Shown here one piece after another: positions 34,110-45,078 of a stretch of 64,000 bases of DNA. Under the pieces are notes generated by a model that made no database searches, was not told the DNA's origin, and saw nothing but the letters and a program-made list of their open reading frames with translations. Each line of letters opens with the position of its first letter. Within the stretch, counting starts at the first letter, position 1. The position numbers and the translations under genes are program-made. This DNA comes from Ypsolopha sequella (taxonomy: Eukaryota; Arthropoda; Insecta; Lepidoptera; Ypsolophidae): positions 23,760,069-23,824,068 of the forward strand of contig OW203993.1 in NCBI GenBank assembly GCA_934047225.1, given 5' to 3'.

Positions 34110-35278
34110 TACTTTTTATTTAAAATAAGAAAAGCAATCATTAGTTGTGCTGTTGGGAACGAAATCCTTCGCATCCACCTTAATAAGTGCAGGTTTAGGT
34201 CACGCAGTGCTATAATAAGCTCATTACTAAACAATTAACAATTCTTTTTTCAAATAAGACCAAATAACAAAAAATTCCTCCTGAAATCTTAACCTGTCTC
34301 CAGAGAGCTTCCCCTCTCATTAAAAAAAGTCATAAAATTCAAATTAGCTTTAACTCTAACCCTTCCCTCTTCAGGGGCCATTTAAATTCATAAATAAACC
34401 TACCGTTGAAATAAAAGAGGTAAAAAAAGCCACTCAGAACAATTAACAAATCGGTGGCCCTCCGTAGGGTTAATTTTGGCCGCTTCCTTTGGGTGACAAA
34501 AAAAAGCTTTTTTTTAATTATTGCAGTAACTTGAGTCCTTTTTTGAAACAATAAATATGTAGGCTGACAAATACTGGGGTTAAAAAATAGATGGGCTTAA
34601 GCTGCATGCAAACCAATGCAAAACAATCTTTCACAAGTTTTTATTATAATAAGTATACCGTGAAATACCGTCCCTTTCATTCATAAAAGAGCATGAGAAA
34701 AATACGTGAATTTTAAAAATGTGCTTAAATGCAAAGTCATTAGTGTAAGCAAAACCAAATCCACTCACCCGTGCCAAAAATTTATTGACACAAACCGAGG
34801 CTTCATTTTTGATGGAACCCCAAAATTAAAGTTTTAATTCATAGATCATGTGTTTTGTTTTATTAGCAATTTTAATATTAATTGACTCATACAAATCAAG
34901 ATTCATAAAACCAATTCAATCCATCAGTAAATATTTTGTCCACTACACGAAACAGGCCCCTCTAAGCGCACGCTACATATTCTATCTAAAAATTTTAAAA
35001 AATCATTACTTTTGTATTTCCTGTCTCTACCTTAGTTAGAGTAAAGCTTTAACCCGTTACTCTAAACTTTTTTCTCCTGTGACATCTGTTTGTTATTCCG
35101 ATACTATTTATATACATCCGAGTATTTTGAGTATTTTATAGCTTCCAGTGTCAACCGTGTCTCAATTACGTATGCACATTGATAAAGACAGAGTTCTACT
35201 TGGAGAGAGTAGCTAAAGTTGGGCCTTGCCTAGGAATTTTAAAGGCATACCGCATGTAGGTATGAATGATCACCAGCA
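34110..35278. other. No gene seen
   Basis: 1.2 kb of AT-rich DNA; small frames at 34339-34551 and 34848-35039 show no motif. Confidence 0.5.
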
Positions 35279-35445
35279 CCCGTAGCACGGTGTTAAATCG
35301 CGCGCGACGCGACTTCGTTCAATCACAAGTGCGAGGAGCGTGACGTACTGTTAAATCAAGAAAACATCGTGTCACTCTCCTCGCAAAATTGTGAATAAAT
35401 GTGTAAATAAGTCGCGTCGCGCATGACTAAACACTGTGCTACGGG
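35279..35445. mobile_element. Fold-back element
   Basis: cccgtagcacggtgtt..gcgcgacgcgact..cacaa..gcgaggag..gtgac is mirrored by gtcactctcctcgc..ttgtg..agtcgcgtcgcgc..aacactgtgctacggg. Arms of about 65 bp, unusually CpG-rich for this window. Single copy; no clear target duplication. Confidence 0.7.
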
Positions 35446-36039
35446 AAATGAGGTGCGTTCAGTTTGATCGCCCGCCGACGCTCGACAACTGACAAAAGGA
35501 TAGCAATACACAAATTTAATGCGTGCAAAAGAGATTGCATGTTAAGCGGCTGTCGCCCGATGATCAAATTTATCGAGGCCCTGTGGTTTGAGATATATAT
35601 TTTTGTACGATTTTAAATAAAGAGCGTTATAAAAATTACATTAGAGTCGAGTGCCCGTTTGACAACGACGGTGAACGCCGCGTCGTCGTCCTAAGAACGA
35701 CATTCGCCTTGATAATGCCGAAATTGTGTCGTTGAAACAATTGGCATATATTCAACAATAATCACACGTGAGTGTTCAAGCCGTATGTAATGATAATTTT
35801 GACATTGGATATTTTTTAAATCTTGATATTTATAAGTGTACGCGCCACGATTAAAAATTTAGAGTGTGTACCAGTTAAAAATAATATTTTAATAAACAAG
35901 TAAAAATACTTGTATTTTTGTTATTAATAATTTAATTTCCAAATAAATAACACAAATTAGACACGTGTTTTGATAATAAAGACGTAATTTGTTAGAAAAT
36001 ATTAGTTTGTCACAATATATGCAGCCAAGTAAGATAATA
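35446..36039. other. No gene seen
   Basis: Right of the fold-back a CpG-richer patch (35460-35580 and 35640-35715, e.g. gacaacgacggtgaacgccg) shows no frame or paired ends; the remainder is AT-rich. Confidence 0.45.
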
Positions 36040-36122
36040 CAAGAATATGTAGCGACGACGGAAAGACAGACACCAAGTACCGACGCTACACTCAGGGTTC
36101 CCGTTATTGACGGAACCCTAAA
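36040..36122 (+). mobile_element. Family Q repeat fragment (Q3)
   Basis: Short, diverged 3' piece: gacggaaagacagacacc, cagggttcccgttattgacg and ggaaccctaaat correspond to the end of Q1 and Q2 reversed (gtctgtccgtctgtc, aacgggaccct, ggttccgta). Confidence 0.5.
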
Positions 36123-36551
36123 TTTACTCGCTTTCAACTTCATGTGGATTACAAACCTATTTTTAGAGCGATATTTCCATCAAGCAGCCAACGTAAAGTA
36201 ACTTTAAGCGAGATTTTTGCTGCAATTAGAGCTCTGATTTATTTAATAATTTTGAAATATAACTCAATAAAAACGTAATGAAATAATTATGTGTTTGTAA
36301 GCAATAATGATGTCACAATTATTCATATTTATTGTTACGACCCTTACTTTGTTTGTTATTATTGCAAGTGATTTCGAGAAAACGTTACTTTTATTGCATT
36401 CAATTATTTGACCAAAGACTTTTATAGTCGTTTTTTTACAAGACAGCAGGGTGGTCAATAATAAAAGTTTTTAAGGAGAAGGTTATCAGAGAAATCTAAC
36501 TTGCTCCAATGCTTTCATGTTACACTTGTCTATCCGCACAGAAAACTCGCT
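36123..36551. other. No gene seen
   Basis: AT-rich sequence between the Q3 fragment and the LINE insertion. Confidence 0.5.
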
Positions 36552-36561
36552 ATTTCGAGGT

Positions 36562-36852
36562 CCATCCATCCATCCATCAGGGTATTCTTCCACTACTGGA
36601 CATTAAGAAGGACTGGCGGTCCTCAGTCATCCTCATCCTCATCCACCGCCAGTCCACGCGCAACGTCCTTCAGATCGTCAGTCCAGCGGCCACGAGGGCC
36701 TACGCTACGCTTTGCTGTACGTGGTCTCCATTCCAATGCCTTACGGCCCCAACGGTTAACACATCGGCGACAAATATGGCCAGTCCACTGTCCCTTCAAC
36801 TTACTGATTTGGCAGGCTATGTCGGTCACCTTCGATCTCTGATCTTCGATCG
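36562..36852 (-). pseudogene. RTE-like LINE, 5'-truncated ORF2 C-terminus (copy L1)
   Basis: Minus-strand fragment of a non-LTR retrotransposon polymerase C-terminus. The readable part runs TDIACQISKLKGQWTGHICR then RWGRKALEWRPRTAKRSV and RWTDDLKDV, which matches the intact-looking copy at 39449-39662. After DLKDV the frame is lost: the segment that should read GDWMRMTEDR is shifted and ends at DEDEDD, and a later piece reads NVQ-stop-W where VQQW is expected. The tail is (ATGG)n. The 10-bp direct repeat atttcgaggt (36552-36561, 36853-36862) marks a genuine 5'-truncated retrotransposition. This part lies beyond the reverse transcriptase catalytic residues, so it cannot be active. Confidence 0.85.
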
Positions 36853-37110
36853 ATTTCGAGGTGTTTTATTTATTATTTTGGAATAAGAGGAATGGCCGAA
36901 ATATTGAAAAAAAATGAAAAACAATAGTTTAAAATTTAATTATCACAATGTCACGGCTTAAAAGGAATTTGAAAAGAAACAAAATCGGGATAACCCCCCT
37001 TAATGATGGTTTTAGAAAATTAAACCACTAGCTCTACTGATCATACTGAGCCCCTTTTATAGAAAATATAAGAAATAAGGTAACAAAAAATTACTTCCCT
37101 ATAATATACA

Positions 37111-37406
37111 TTTTTAGGGTTCCGTACCCAAAGGGTAACCAACGGGGCCCTATTACTAAGACTCTGCTGTCCGTCTGTCTGTCCGTCTGTCCGTCTGTCA
37201 CCAGGCTGTATCTCAAGAACCGTGATAGTTGAAATTGTCACAGATGATGTATTTCTGTTGCCGCTATAACAACAAATGCTAAAAAACAGAATAAAATGAA
37301 TATTTGAGGGGGGTTCCATACAACAGACATGTTTTTTTTGCCGTTTTTATAGATAATGGTACGTAACCCTCCGTGCGCGAGTCCGACTCGCACTTGGCCG
37401 GTTTTT
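37111..37406 (-). mobile_element. Interspersed repeat, family Q (copy Q2)
   Basis: Near full-length relative of 25724-26016 in the same orientation: tttttagggttccgtaccca, tctgtccgtctgtcc, tatttctgttgccgctataa and the outer cgcacttggccggttttt. Non-coding. Confidence 0.75.
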
Positions 37407-37776
37407 AATACCTACTCGTCATTTTGTAAGGAAAAGCGAAAAAAAATATGTATTTGCAAAAGTCATGAAACAAGAATTTATCAGTATCCCTATACTGATT
37501 AGCAGAGTGTGGTTCAATTTTCTGAGCACGTCAGCAAATATACACCCTGTATATTTTCTTGTAAGCTCATGTTATTTTGCACGCCGCGCATTGTAATACA
37601 AACTACTGGAGCTTAGTATATGATTTATTGTGCAAAAATGGACCTAAATTGAGAGAACATCCTGTAGCTGTCACATGCTCAAAACTTAAGCTACTGTTCT
37701 TCTGATAAAACTAAAATGCCTTTATTCTGTGTATTTAAAAAATACTTAAAAATATAGCACAGGTATTTCAATTATA

Positions 37777-38042
37777 TACAAGGTTACTTTTTGATCATCG
37801 TCCAAATTCATAATGGTGGCTTGGTAAGTGATCAGTATCATGCATCAATAACAATTTTGGTGAAATTCGTAAAATGAAATTTTGACTCCCCATAGTGATT
37901 CACTCGGGACTGGAACTGAATTTCTATGGGAAGCCGAAATTTCATTATACGAATTTCACAAAAATTGTTACTGATCCAAGATACTGATCACTTATCAAGC
38001 CTCCAGTATGAATTTGGACGATGATCAAAAAGTCACCTTGTA
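37777..38042. mobile_element. MITE family F (copy F1)
   Basis: Ends tacaaggttactttttgatc and gatcaaaaagtcaccttgta with TATA outside. The arms continue as atcgtccaaattcata and on to gtgatcagtatc; the centre has catagtgattcactcggg. Copy F2 at 55837-56102 carries the centre in the opposite orientation. A mariner-like TA target is inferred. Confidence 0.85.
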
Positions 38043-39061
38043 TATTATTGGGAGGTGATATTGTTCTTATTATTTCAAAATATTTTCAGTGTGATCAGGA
38101 GAACATGTAATTTAACTTGTACATTACACCACTTGATACTGATAACCTAAATATTTTTGGACGTAAACGTTTTGATATGAAAGGGCTCTAAAAATCGACT
38201 TTTCGATCAAATAATTCAGGCTTTTCCGTATTCCTTTAGCTCATACAATAACTTCGAGTCATAATATCGGTTCTGCAAACTCACGGTGCATCTCTAATAC
38301 ATTCATAAGTCTTTGAGATACCAGGAACTTGGTCCGAACATCTTCCACATTAAATGTGGACCTTATTTAAATTAGGTAAGGATTATTTTTGCGCGTAGTT
38401 TTTATAGCTACAAGGTCGCACTGGCAGCTCAGGAAATAAGTATTGGAATATAAAGCCAAGAGAAATAGGTCAAACTTGAGACGAATGAAGTATTGAAATA
38501 GGTGCTATTTAAATTTCAACGGTTTTACTTAAGGCTGCGACGAGCGTAGAACGATTAGACACCTCTCTTGTTCTCTCGTGGTCGAATTTTATCGTGGTCG
38601 TATTTATTGAATTTAACAGAAAAAGTCATATTTAATTTACCAGACAAAATTTAAAAAATGGGAAACGGCCCAATTGTATTTTATAACGTTTGTGATTGTC
38701 GTGGGTCGTGGTTGAGACAAAATTCGACAGTTAAGTTATTAAAATGACTAAAACCCCAATACCTTTTTTAGATTTTGGGCCTACTTTAGATATATTTGTT
38801 TCTTACACCATAAGTTATTTTTAATATTCACTGCGGCGGAAGTGTAGATACATTCTCTGTGATAATAAATAATTATTTTATTTATTTATCATTGAAATAT
38901 TATTCAGTAAATAAATTTAACAGTGACTGTCGTTTTAGATTATTTTGCTCGGCGCCCTCTTAAATGGATTATTATAATATAAAATTAACAATAACAGCAC
39001 TCCATCAGTCCAAAAATTTTAACTCTTACCCTTTTTTTTGTAACAACTACCTTATCCTGCG
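38043..39061. other. No gene seen
   Basis: 1 kb of AT-rich DNA; the words tcgtggtcg and gtcgtgggtcgtggt near 38577-38712 are loosely repeated. No frame or element recognised. Confidence 0.5.
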
Positions 39062-39255
39062 ACTTTGTCTGCGCTGACGTAGTGGAATAATAATCCAGAG
39101 GTCGTAGGTTCAAATCTCGTAGTGATACATTTGTGTTCAATCCACGTGCTAGTGGGTGTATACTTGTATTTAGGCTGAAGTACGGTGATAATGCTCACCA
39201 CCCATCACGCTGCGACGTAATAATAGTCGATGAAATGTGGGTGTACGACTGTGGA
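39062..39255 (+). mobile_element. SINE, family S with tRNA-like head (copy S3)
   Basis: The head has an A-box-like tgacgtagtggaata and a B box gtaggttcaaatctcg. The body then has caccacccatcacgctgcga, cgtaataatagtcgatgaa and atgtgggtgtac. This copy and S4 show that family S is tRNA-derived. Confidence 0.65.
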
Positions 39256-39437
39256 CTCTGATTTATTTAGATTTACAGTCTACGCACAATCTTTACCCTC
39301 CTTTCCCCTATTTTTGATCTCTTCAGGAAACTTTTCAAACGAGCGATGTGAACACGAAAACGCACACAACGTGCACAAACGCAAACAAGTGTCGCGTATC
39401 GCGGAAAAAAAAAATACATAAATCCAATCCTGTCATT

Positions 39438-39662
39438 CCATTTATCCATCAGCCCGTATTCGTCCACTGCTGGACATAGGCCTCCCCAGTATTACGCCAC
39501 TCTTGGCGGTCCTCAGTCATCCTCATCCAGTCGCCACCCACAACGTCCTTCAGATCGTCAGTCGAGCGGGCACGAGAGTGGCCTACGCTGCGTTTTGCTG
39601 TACGTGGTCTCCATTCCAATGCCTTACGGCCCCAACGGTTATCACGTCGACGACAAATATGG
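39438..39662 (-). mobile_element. RTE-like LINE insertion, 5'-truncated (copy L2)
   Basis: The perfect 14-bp direct repeat ccaatcctgtcatt (39424-39437 and 39663-39676) flanks a 225-bp insertion. It comprises the last 71 or so codons of ORF2 and only about 11 bp of 3' sequence (tggataaatgg) after the stop. A very short 3' UTR with an ATGG-like tail is typical of the RTE clade. Confidence 0.85.
39449..39662 (-). CDS. LINE ORF2 C-terminal fragment (endonuclease-reverse transcriptase polyprotein)
   Basis: Open minus-strand frame from the 5' truncation to TGA. It reads HICRRRDNRWGRKALEWRPR, then TAKRSVGHSRARSTDDLKDV, VGGDWMRMTEDRQEWRN and finally GEAYVQQWTNTG before the stop. WGRK.LEWRPRT, TDDL.K and EAYVQQWT are conserved at the extreme C-terminus of RTE-like LINE polymerases in Lepidoptera, downstream of the reverse transcriptase domain. 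There is no start codon of its own and no catalytic residues, so it is a dead fragment, not a host gene. The frame is intact while L1 is frameshifted, which suggests L2 is younger. Confidence 0.8.
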
Positions 39663-39741
39663 CCAATCCTGTCATTAGCTAATGTGAATAAAAACTTAAC
39701 TAGGCTAACGGAATTTGAGCAACGACGACAACGTGGAGACC

Positions 39742-39886
39742 TGGGGATCTAAAAAGGCCGACTTGGGTGAATCATAAATAGATTTGAAAGTAGGATGGAA
39801 TCAGAGTTTTTTCACGCGTACAAAAGAGATGGCATTAGAACAGAGTCGTAATGTGATTCATTCAAAATGGCCTTTTTAGAGGACCT
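39742..39886. mobile_element. MITE family H (copy H1)
   Basis: Ends ggatctaaaaaggccgac and ggcctttttagaggacct. The interior gtaggatggaatcagagttt and tttcacgcgtacaaaagag is the reverse of H2 at 49590-49734. Confidence 0.75.
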
Positions 39887-39956
39887 GATAGAAACGTATA
39901 AAGTGCTCACAGGACGCTATGATGTTCCCACAATAAGACTTAAAGTGCGGTGATAT

Positions 39957-40206
39957 ACTACGTGTAGCAGAAAGGTGTAACCATATTTGAAAAGCTTATT
40001 CAGTCAATGGTATAGAACAACTTTTACTATGGAACAAACACTGTATCTCGAAAAAAAAAAAAACTTTTTCATAGAAAAATGCAATGCCGCTCGGCTGAAA
40101 TGTATGAAGGGCAGATTTTTTTTTCGAGATTTCATGGTTAGCTCAACTTAGTTAGTTGACTGAATAAGCTCTTCAAATATGGTTACACTTTTCTTTTACA
40201 CGTTGT
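39957..40206. mobile_element. MITE family C (copy C2)
   Basis: Ends tatactacgtgtagcag and cttttacacgttgtata, body as in C1 (aaaatgcaatgccgctcgg). Its right end runs straight into G1 with a shared TATA. Confidence 0.85.
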
Positions 40207-40208
40207 AT

Positions 40209-40478
40209 AAGGTCAAATAATATATTATTAGGTGGCGAAACTCAAAACATAGGTAGTACTAGTCTATATGAACAACTGTTTGTATGGGAGCTAAGCGAAA
40301 TTCTTAAAATTAGTTTTCACCTTTCCATACTGGACCAGTCAGCTTTTCGGGCCCATTTGTATGGGAAGAAGAGAAAAAAAGTTGCGAATTTCGCTTAGCT
40401 CCCATACAAACAGTTGTTCATATAGACTACTAGTACTACCTATGTTTTGAGTTTCGCCAACTAATATTATTTAACCTT
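40209..40478. mobile_element. MITE family G (copy G1)
   Basis: Ends aaggtcaaataata and tattatttaacctt with TATA outside. The arms carry ggcgaaactcaaaacatagg, gtctatatgaacaactg and gggagctaagcgaaattc. The centre is ccatactggaccagtcagct. G2 is at 62298-62541. Confidence 0.85.
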
Positions 40479-41319
40479 ATACACAGCATCAGCTTCTAGC
40501 TGTTTGTGTATAATAAATAATAGTAATAATAACAATAGTAATTTTATTATCATCGCTACAACAATAGGTTGCAGTCCAAATCGTGACTCGGATCCAGCTA
40601 ACAGATTAATGCAAATTCGATCTGCTTAAAGTTGGCATTGTTTAAATAAATCTAACTACCCAATAAAGTCACAAAATAAAACAAATTTACAAAATGTAAG
40701 CGATCCATATTTTCCCTATGACAATTCTGTACCTAAATTTAAAATTTCTGTTAAATCGGACCAGCTGTTTTCGAGTAATACTGTAGCAGAGAAACACACA
40801 CTAAAGCTTTGCAAAAAAGTAAGCAAATTTTCCAGCTACACTTACATGCACAAAAACGAGGCATCGTCTCATTACTGCGCGCGCGCGTGTTTCCCGTATC
40901 TACGTCAGTTAATTTTGCCTGCCAGTGTAATTACCGTGTTTCTCTTTGTTTTTGCTGCTAACTTTATTTGCATAGTGCTTTAAGGGAATGCTTGGTTTAT
41001 GGCAAAACAGAAAATGACAAGGAGTAGCCAAAGTAAAAATATATAATAATGAAAAAAAATATCAAAGTTATTTTTGAATCATAACATAACTGCTACTATG
41101 ATATTTTAAAATATATAATATAGAGTAAAGAGCCTAAGTGACTCATAAATATGATCTAGTACATATTTATCAGTCGCTCTAATCTCAGTCTAGCTTTGAG
41201 TATTTGCTCTAAGCAAAGTCATATCTAGTGATATCTTGTCAATAAAAACACAATTTATCAATCTGAGTCTGATCCGCAGCAGCACAGCTGTAAATAATAA
41301 AAAATAAAAATAAAAATAA
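40479..41319. other. No gene seen
   Basis: Simple ATA/ATAA stretches at 40510-40555 and an A-rich run at 41291-41325; on the minus strand the latter reads as a pyrimidine tract ending TTATTTACAG, a good-looking splice acceptor with no convincing exon after it. Confidence 0.45.
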
Positions 41320-41430
41320 AAAAATGCTGTGCAAAAAATGTATGAAAAATTACGCTGACATCACCTTACACGCGCAGTTAACTGTAAGTTTACGTAAATT
41401 CCTCGCGTCACATCACGCTACTATGAGCAC

Positions 41431-41628
41431 CTGTGTACAGTCTGAGCCAACCAAGAAAGTGATTGTGAAGCTAGCTTTAAGCTGCGCAGTATCTTCGTCC
41501 GTCATCATCGATGCTTCGAGAACGTGCAACTGCGACGCCACCATATTCACGCCCTCGTTGTAGCCCGAACTGTAGCGAGACCCTTCCCGCGGTTGCATCA
41601 CAAAATCCTCTCCATACCACTCTCTGTG
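41431..41628 (-). CDS. Possible exon in a GC-rich block, unrecognised
   Basis: The minus-strand frame between stops at 41647 and 41413 reads HREWYGEDFVMQPREGSRYS, then SGYNEGVNMVASQLHVLEAS and MMTDEDTAQLKAS. If bounded by the AG at 41629-41630 and the GT after 41431, it is a 198-bp, 66-codon exon in phase 0, but both sites are weak. The RYSSGY start followed by a helix-like stretch loosely recalls the Orange domain of Hairy/E(spl) proteins; the usual Cys is absent and I would not rely on it. The surrounding 41.32-41.83 kb is much richer in GC and CpG than its neighbours. Confidence 0.2.
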
Positions 41629-42039
41629 CTCATGTGCAGAACAAAATCAGCTAATAGAGACATTGTTCGGTCCCTCGTTAGTTGTATCGCGATGCGCACG
41701 ACGCGGGGGTCCGAGCTTCCCTGGCATCTCGCGGACCTCAGTACGGCCCTGGCGATCACTCTAGGGTTAATAGGGTCTGATCTGGTTGTTGATCTGTTGT
41801 TTGGGATTGGTCTATTAGATGTCTGATGTTGTCTGTATAAAGCTTTTGAGCACAAAATACTGTTGTTTTTTATATCTGGACTATGGCCAAGGGACCGTCC
41901 ATAATACTATGTCATTAGAAATTAGGGGAGGGGTCTTGTCTGTGGATGATGGTAATATCATGAGCATAGATGGCAATAATGAGGGGGGGTCTGCCAAAAG
42001 AAAATCTGTTGTTTAACAACAATATTGATCTTGTAATAC

Positions 42040-42230
42040 AATTATAATACAATACAATACAATACAACTTTATTTGTACACCATAAAAAAAAGGAACAGA
42101 AATATAAATTCTAAATTTTTAACTAACTTATTATGTACCACAAACAGGTGGCCTTATCGCTTAAAGCGATCTCTTTCAGACAACCTTTGGGTGGATGAAA
42201 CTGTTTAAAATGATTGCTGAAATGCTGGTG
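42040..42230 (-). mobile_element. LINE 3' end with (ATTGT) tail
   Basis: The minus strand ends gtgtacaaataaagttgtat then (TGTAT)n: AATAAA followed by a pentanucleotide tail. Upstream lies aggttgtctgaaagagatcg, then cttt and aagcgataagg, the wording also seen at 20350. Non-coding remainder. Confidence 0.65.
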
Positions 42231-42338
42231 TACAATTTTAATGACTTTTAATTACTTAAAATTACGTCAGTTTTCAGTCGATAGGATGATTGTAGGGGGC
42301 TATCGAAAATCTACAAAAGTCGATGATATAATATATAT

Positions 42339-42596
42339 AAGGTCTTTCAATTTAAATGGATAGTAATTTAGGAAGTGATTCAGTATCGTTAATACATCAC
42401 ATTCCACTGCAAAGCACTTTTTTTGCGCGAACTTTTTTTTACTTTTCAGTACAAAGTGGTCCGATCAGCTGACTCAGTTTGTATGGACAAGTGAAGAAAA
42501 AGTTCGCGCAAAAAAAATTACTTTACAGTGGAATGTGATGTATTAACGATACTGAATCACCTTTTAAATTACTTTCCATTTAAATTGAAATACCTT
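42339..42596. mobile_element. MITE family G relative (G3)
   Basis: Ends aaggtctttcaatttaaatg and its mirror ..aaattgaaatacctt with TATATA outside. Inner arms: gattcagtatcgttaataca and tcacattccactg. The centre (aaagtggtccgatcagctga..ttgtatggacaagtgaag) resembles the centre of G1 and G2 although the outer arms differ. Confidence 0.8.
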
Positions 42597-43065
42597 ATAT
42601 ATATGGATGGCCCCCCTACGTGCAGTCTTATCCAATTGCAAGTAATTTTAGTATGTAAATGCTGGCATTAATTTAATAACACTTAATATTTTTGTTTGCA
42701 AATATGCATTGGCGTGTTTTTAACAATCAATAAATCGCCAAGACAAATGGTGCAGCCAAAATCCCCCGTTTCCAGGTTATATCTATCTCGTAAGCTAGCC
42801 CATAATTTCCACAGCGAATCAAAAATTTACAACGGCTACTAGATAAACGACATCAAAAGGCAATATCAATCTACAGAACCCACTAGAAAGGGTTTACCGC
42901 AACGTATCTTATAAGTAACTCCTTGAAATTTTCATTCGTATTTATTTATAGAGAATCGACCAATTTAGTTTGACCTCGCAATACTTATGCCTGCCTATAC
43001 TAACATGCAATATCACTGGTTTTTTTTCATGGTTTTTTCCCTAAGCTTTTTTAAGAAACAAATAT
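42597..43065. other. No gene seen
   Basis: AT-rich sequence without recognised features. Confidence 0.5.
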
Positions 43066-43314
43066 ACAATGTGTAACAGAAAGGTGTAACCATCTTTGAA
43101 GACTTTATTCAGTCAATGGTATAAAACAACTTTTACTATGGAACCAAATAATCTGCCCTTCCATACATTTCGGCCGAGCGGCATTGCATTTTTCTATGAA
43201 ACAGTTAATTATTTTTTTTCGAGATACGGGTTTGGTTCCATAGTAAAAATTGTTCTATACAATTGACTGAATAAGCTCTTCAAATATGGTTACACCTTTC
43301 TGTTACACGTTGTA
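43066..43314. mobile_element. MITE family C (copy C3)
   Basis: Ends atacaatgtgtaacag and ctgttacacgttgtat; body as in C1 with cggccgagcggcattgcat. TA lies on both sides. Confidence 0.85.
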
Positions 43315-43809
43315 TAAACATACTTAAAATAAAATAAAAATGGAAGTACTTGTGTGCTAAATAATAATAAAAAATAAAAAATAAAAATTTGAGAATAAGT
43401 AGTTTTCATCCAAAAAAAGTGACTTAAAATTTGTTAATAGTAAGGGGTCAGGTTAAAATGGTAGTTTAAAGATTATTTGGTATTGGGGCGCTCTGTTTGG
43501 ATTTACAACCCTTTTGCTGCAGATTTATGGCGCGTGCTAGGGGTTAACTTAACCCTCGCATGCAGAAAAGATCGTGTTTCTTTATTTTATAAATGACCAC
43601 CGAAATAGATGCGTTACTTTTTTGTAAAAGATAAACGAGACGCGTTTTATTTAGACGTGCAAACAAAAATAACGTAAAGATTTGATAGATAGAGAATAAA
43701 TATAACTAGTGACGGCCCTAAAGATAACAAGTAAGGAGTAATGTTTATAACAACATTTTCGTACGATCTAAACACCGATTTGTAACCAAACATAAGTTTG
43801 GTTTAAAGT
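43315..43809. other. No gene seen
   Basis: A-rich simple stretch at 43330-43390, then unassigned sequence. Confidence 0.5.
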
Positions 43810-43955
43810 GAAAGTGAAGTGAAAGTGAAATGATTTTTATTTGCTACAGAACATATAAAAAAAGAAAAAAACACTACATAATATAAAATGGCAAAAAGGA
43901 GCAAGCTCAGCAAATGCTACAAGTTGAAGCGACTTGCAGCGCTGATTTTCAGATT
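43810..43955 (-). mobile_element. LINE 3' end with structured motif (copy 2)
   Basis: The minus strand ends gcaaataaaaatcatttcac then (TTTCAC)n-like tail. Upstream is the motif at 43905-43952 with hairpin CAAGT-tgaagcg-ACTTG between ctcagcaaatgct and agcgctgattttcag. Same family as 17633 and 63252. Confidence 0.65.
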
Positions 43956-44391
43956 GCCCTATTTTAAAAATATGAATGAAACACGATGGAAGGTAGGGGT
44001 AAAATAATAATTAATAATAAAAAAAATTACCTAGTACATTGTACTATTGATTAAGAAAATAATGAATAATAATAATTTAATAATTGAAATCATATTAATA
44101 ATATTTAAAACAGAACAGAAAATAATTATTTTGACGAATAATCACAAATAAAACAATTAATGAATGTCATACAAAAAAAAGAAAGAGAAAACATGTTCAG
44201 AAATAGAATTAATAAAATAGAAATATGAAATTAAATTTAAAAGATAAGTTAAAAATAACAACATCAAAAACAAAGAAGTTGACGACACAAATGACAGATC
44301 AAAATTGTCAAACCTCGTGTGACGGACCGAGGGTCGACATATTCGTTTTTTACTGACTGGATATAGAACGTAAATGGATACTGCATGTTGA
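43956..44391. other. No gene seen
   Basis: AT-rich, ATA/TAA-rich sequence with no element recognised. Confidence 0.5.
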
Positions 44392-44399
44392 CTTGTATT

Positions 44400-44820
44400 C
44401 AGGGTTGGATTTCGTAGTATAATTATACTATTTGTACCATATTTTCATGACATGTAGTATGTAGTATCGTAATGGAACTATACTACGTAAAAATACCATA
44501 ATTTTATCTTCAGGCCGACCGACTTGTTTTATTGGTTGAGACGTTTTGCTTTATAACATTTACTCTAGAATATAGGGAACTTCTGTGCGTTATGAAAATT
44601 TTTAGTAAACTTTTTAAAAATTTGAATAACAAATAGGCTATTTTATTAAATTTTGAATATTTTTAGTAATTTTTTGAAAAATTTTACTAACAAAAAGGCT
44701 ACTTTTATTTCAATTCAAAACAAAAATCAACGAAAAACGAAACGTAGTATAATTTTAGCCAAGTAGTATATTTTTAATTCCCGTAGACAATAATTTTCCG
44801 AGGGTCTGAATCCAACCCTG
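44400..44820. mobile_element. Non-autonomous hAT-like element
   Basis: Termini CAGGGTTGGATT and AATCCAACCCTG. The perfect 8-bp target duplication cttgtatt lies at 44392-44399 and 44821-44828, the hallmark length for hAT transposons. The interior has repeated gtagtata words (gtagtataattatactat) and no transposase. Confidence 0.9.
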
Positions 44821-45078
44821 CTTGTATTAGACATTCATGTGTTCTAAACTAGATTAGTTAATTTTGACGGTTTTGGTTCTTGTAAAAAGTGAGAAACGTC
44901 ATAAATTGTTTGTCATGTCTGTCCATCTATCTTCTCTATGCGTCAGTCATATTGAAAGTTATTCGAACAAAAACACATGAATTGTTTGTGTTTGGGGACA
45001 TCTTCTTAATGATACAATGATTTTAAACTTGATTTTATTTGAGATTATTTTTAAGTAATTTGAAACAAAGCATGTTTT

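Noticed and set aside
36501..36886. Two plus-strand frames of 113-125 codons
   Set aside because: Both are antisense shadows of the minus-strand LINE fragment L1.
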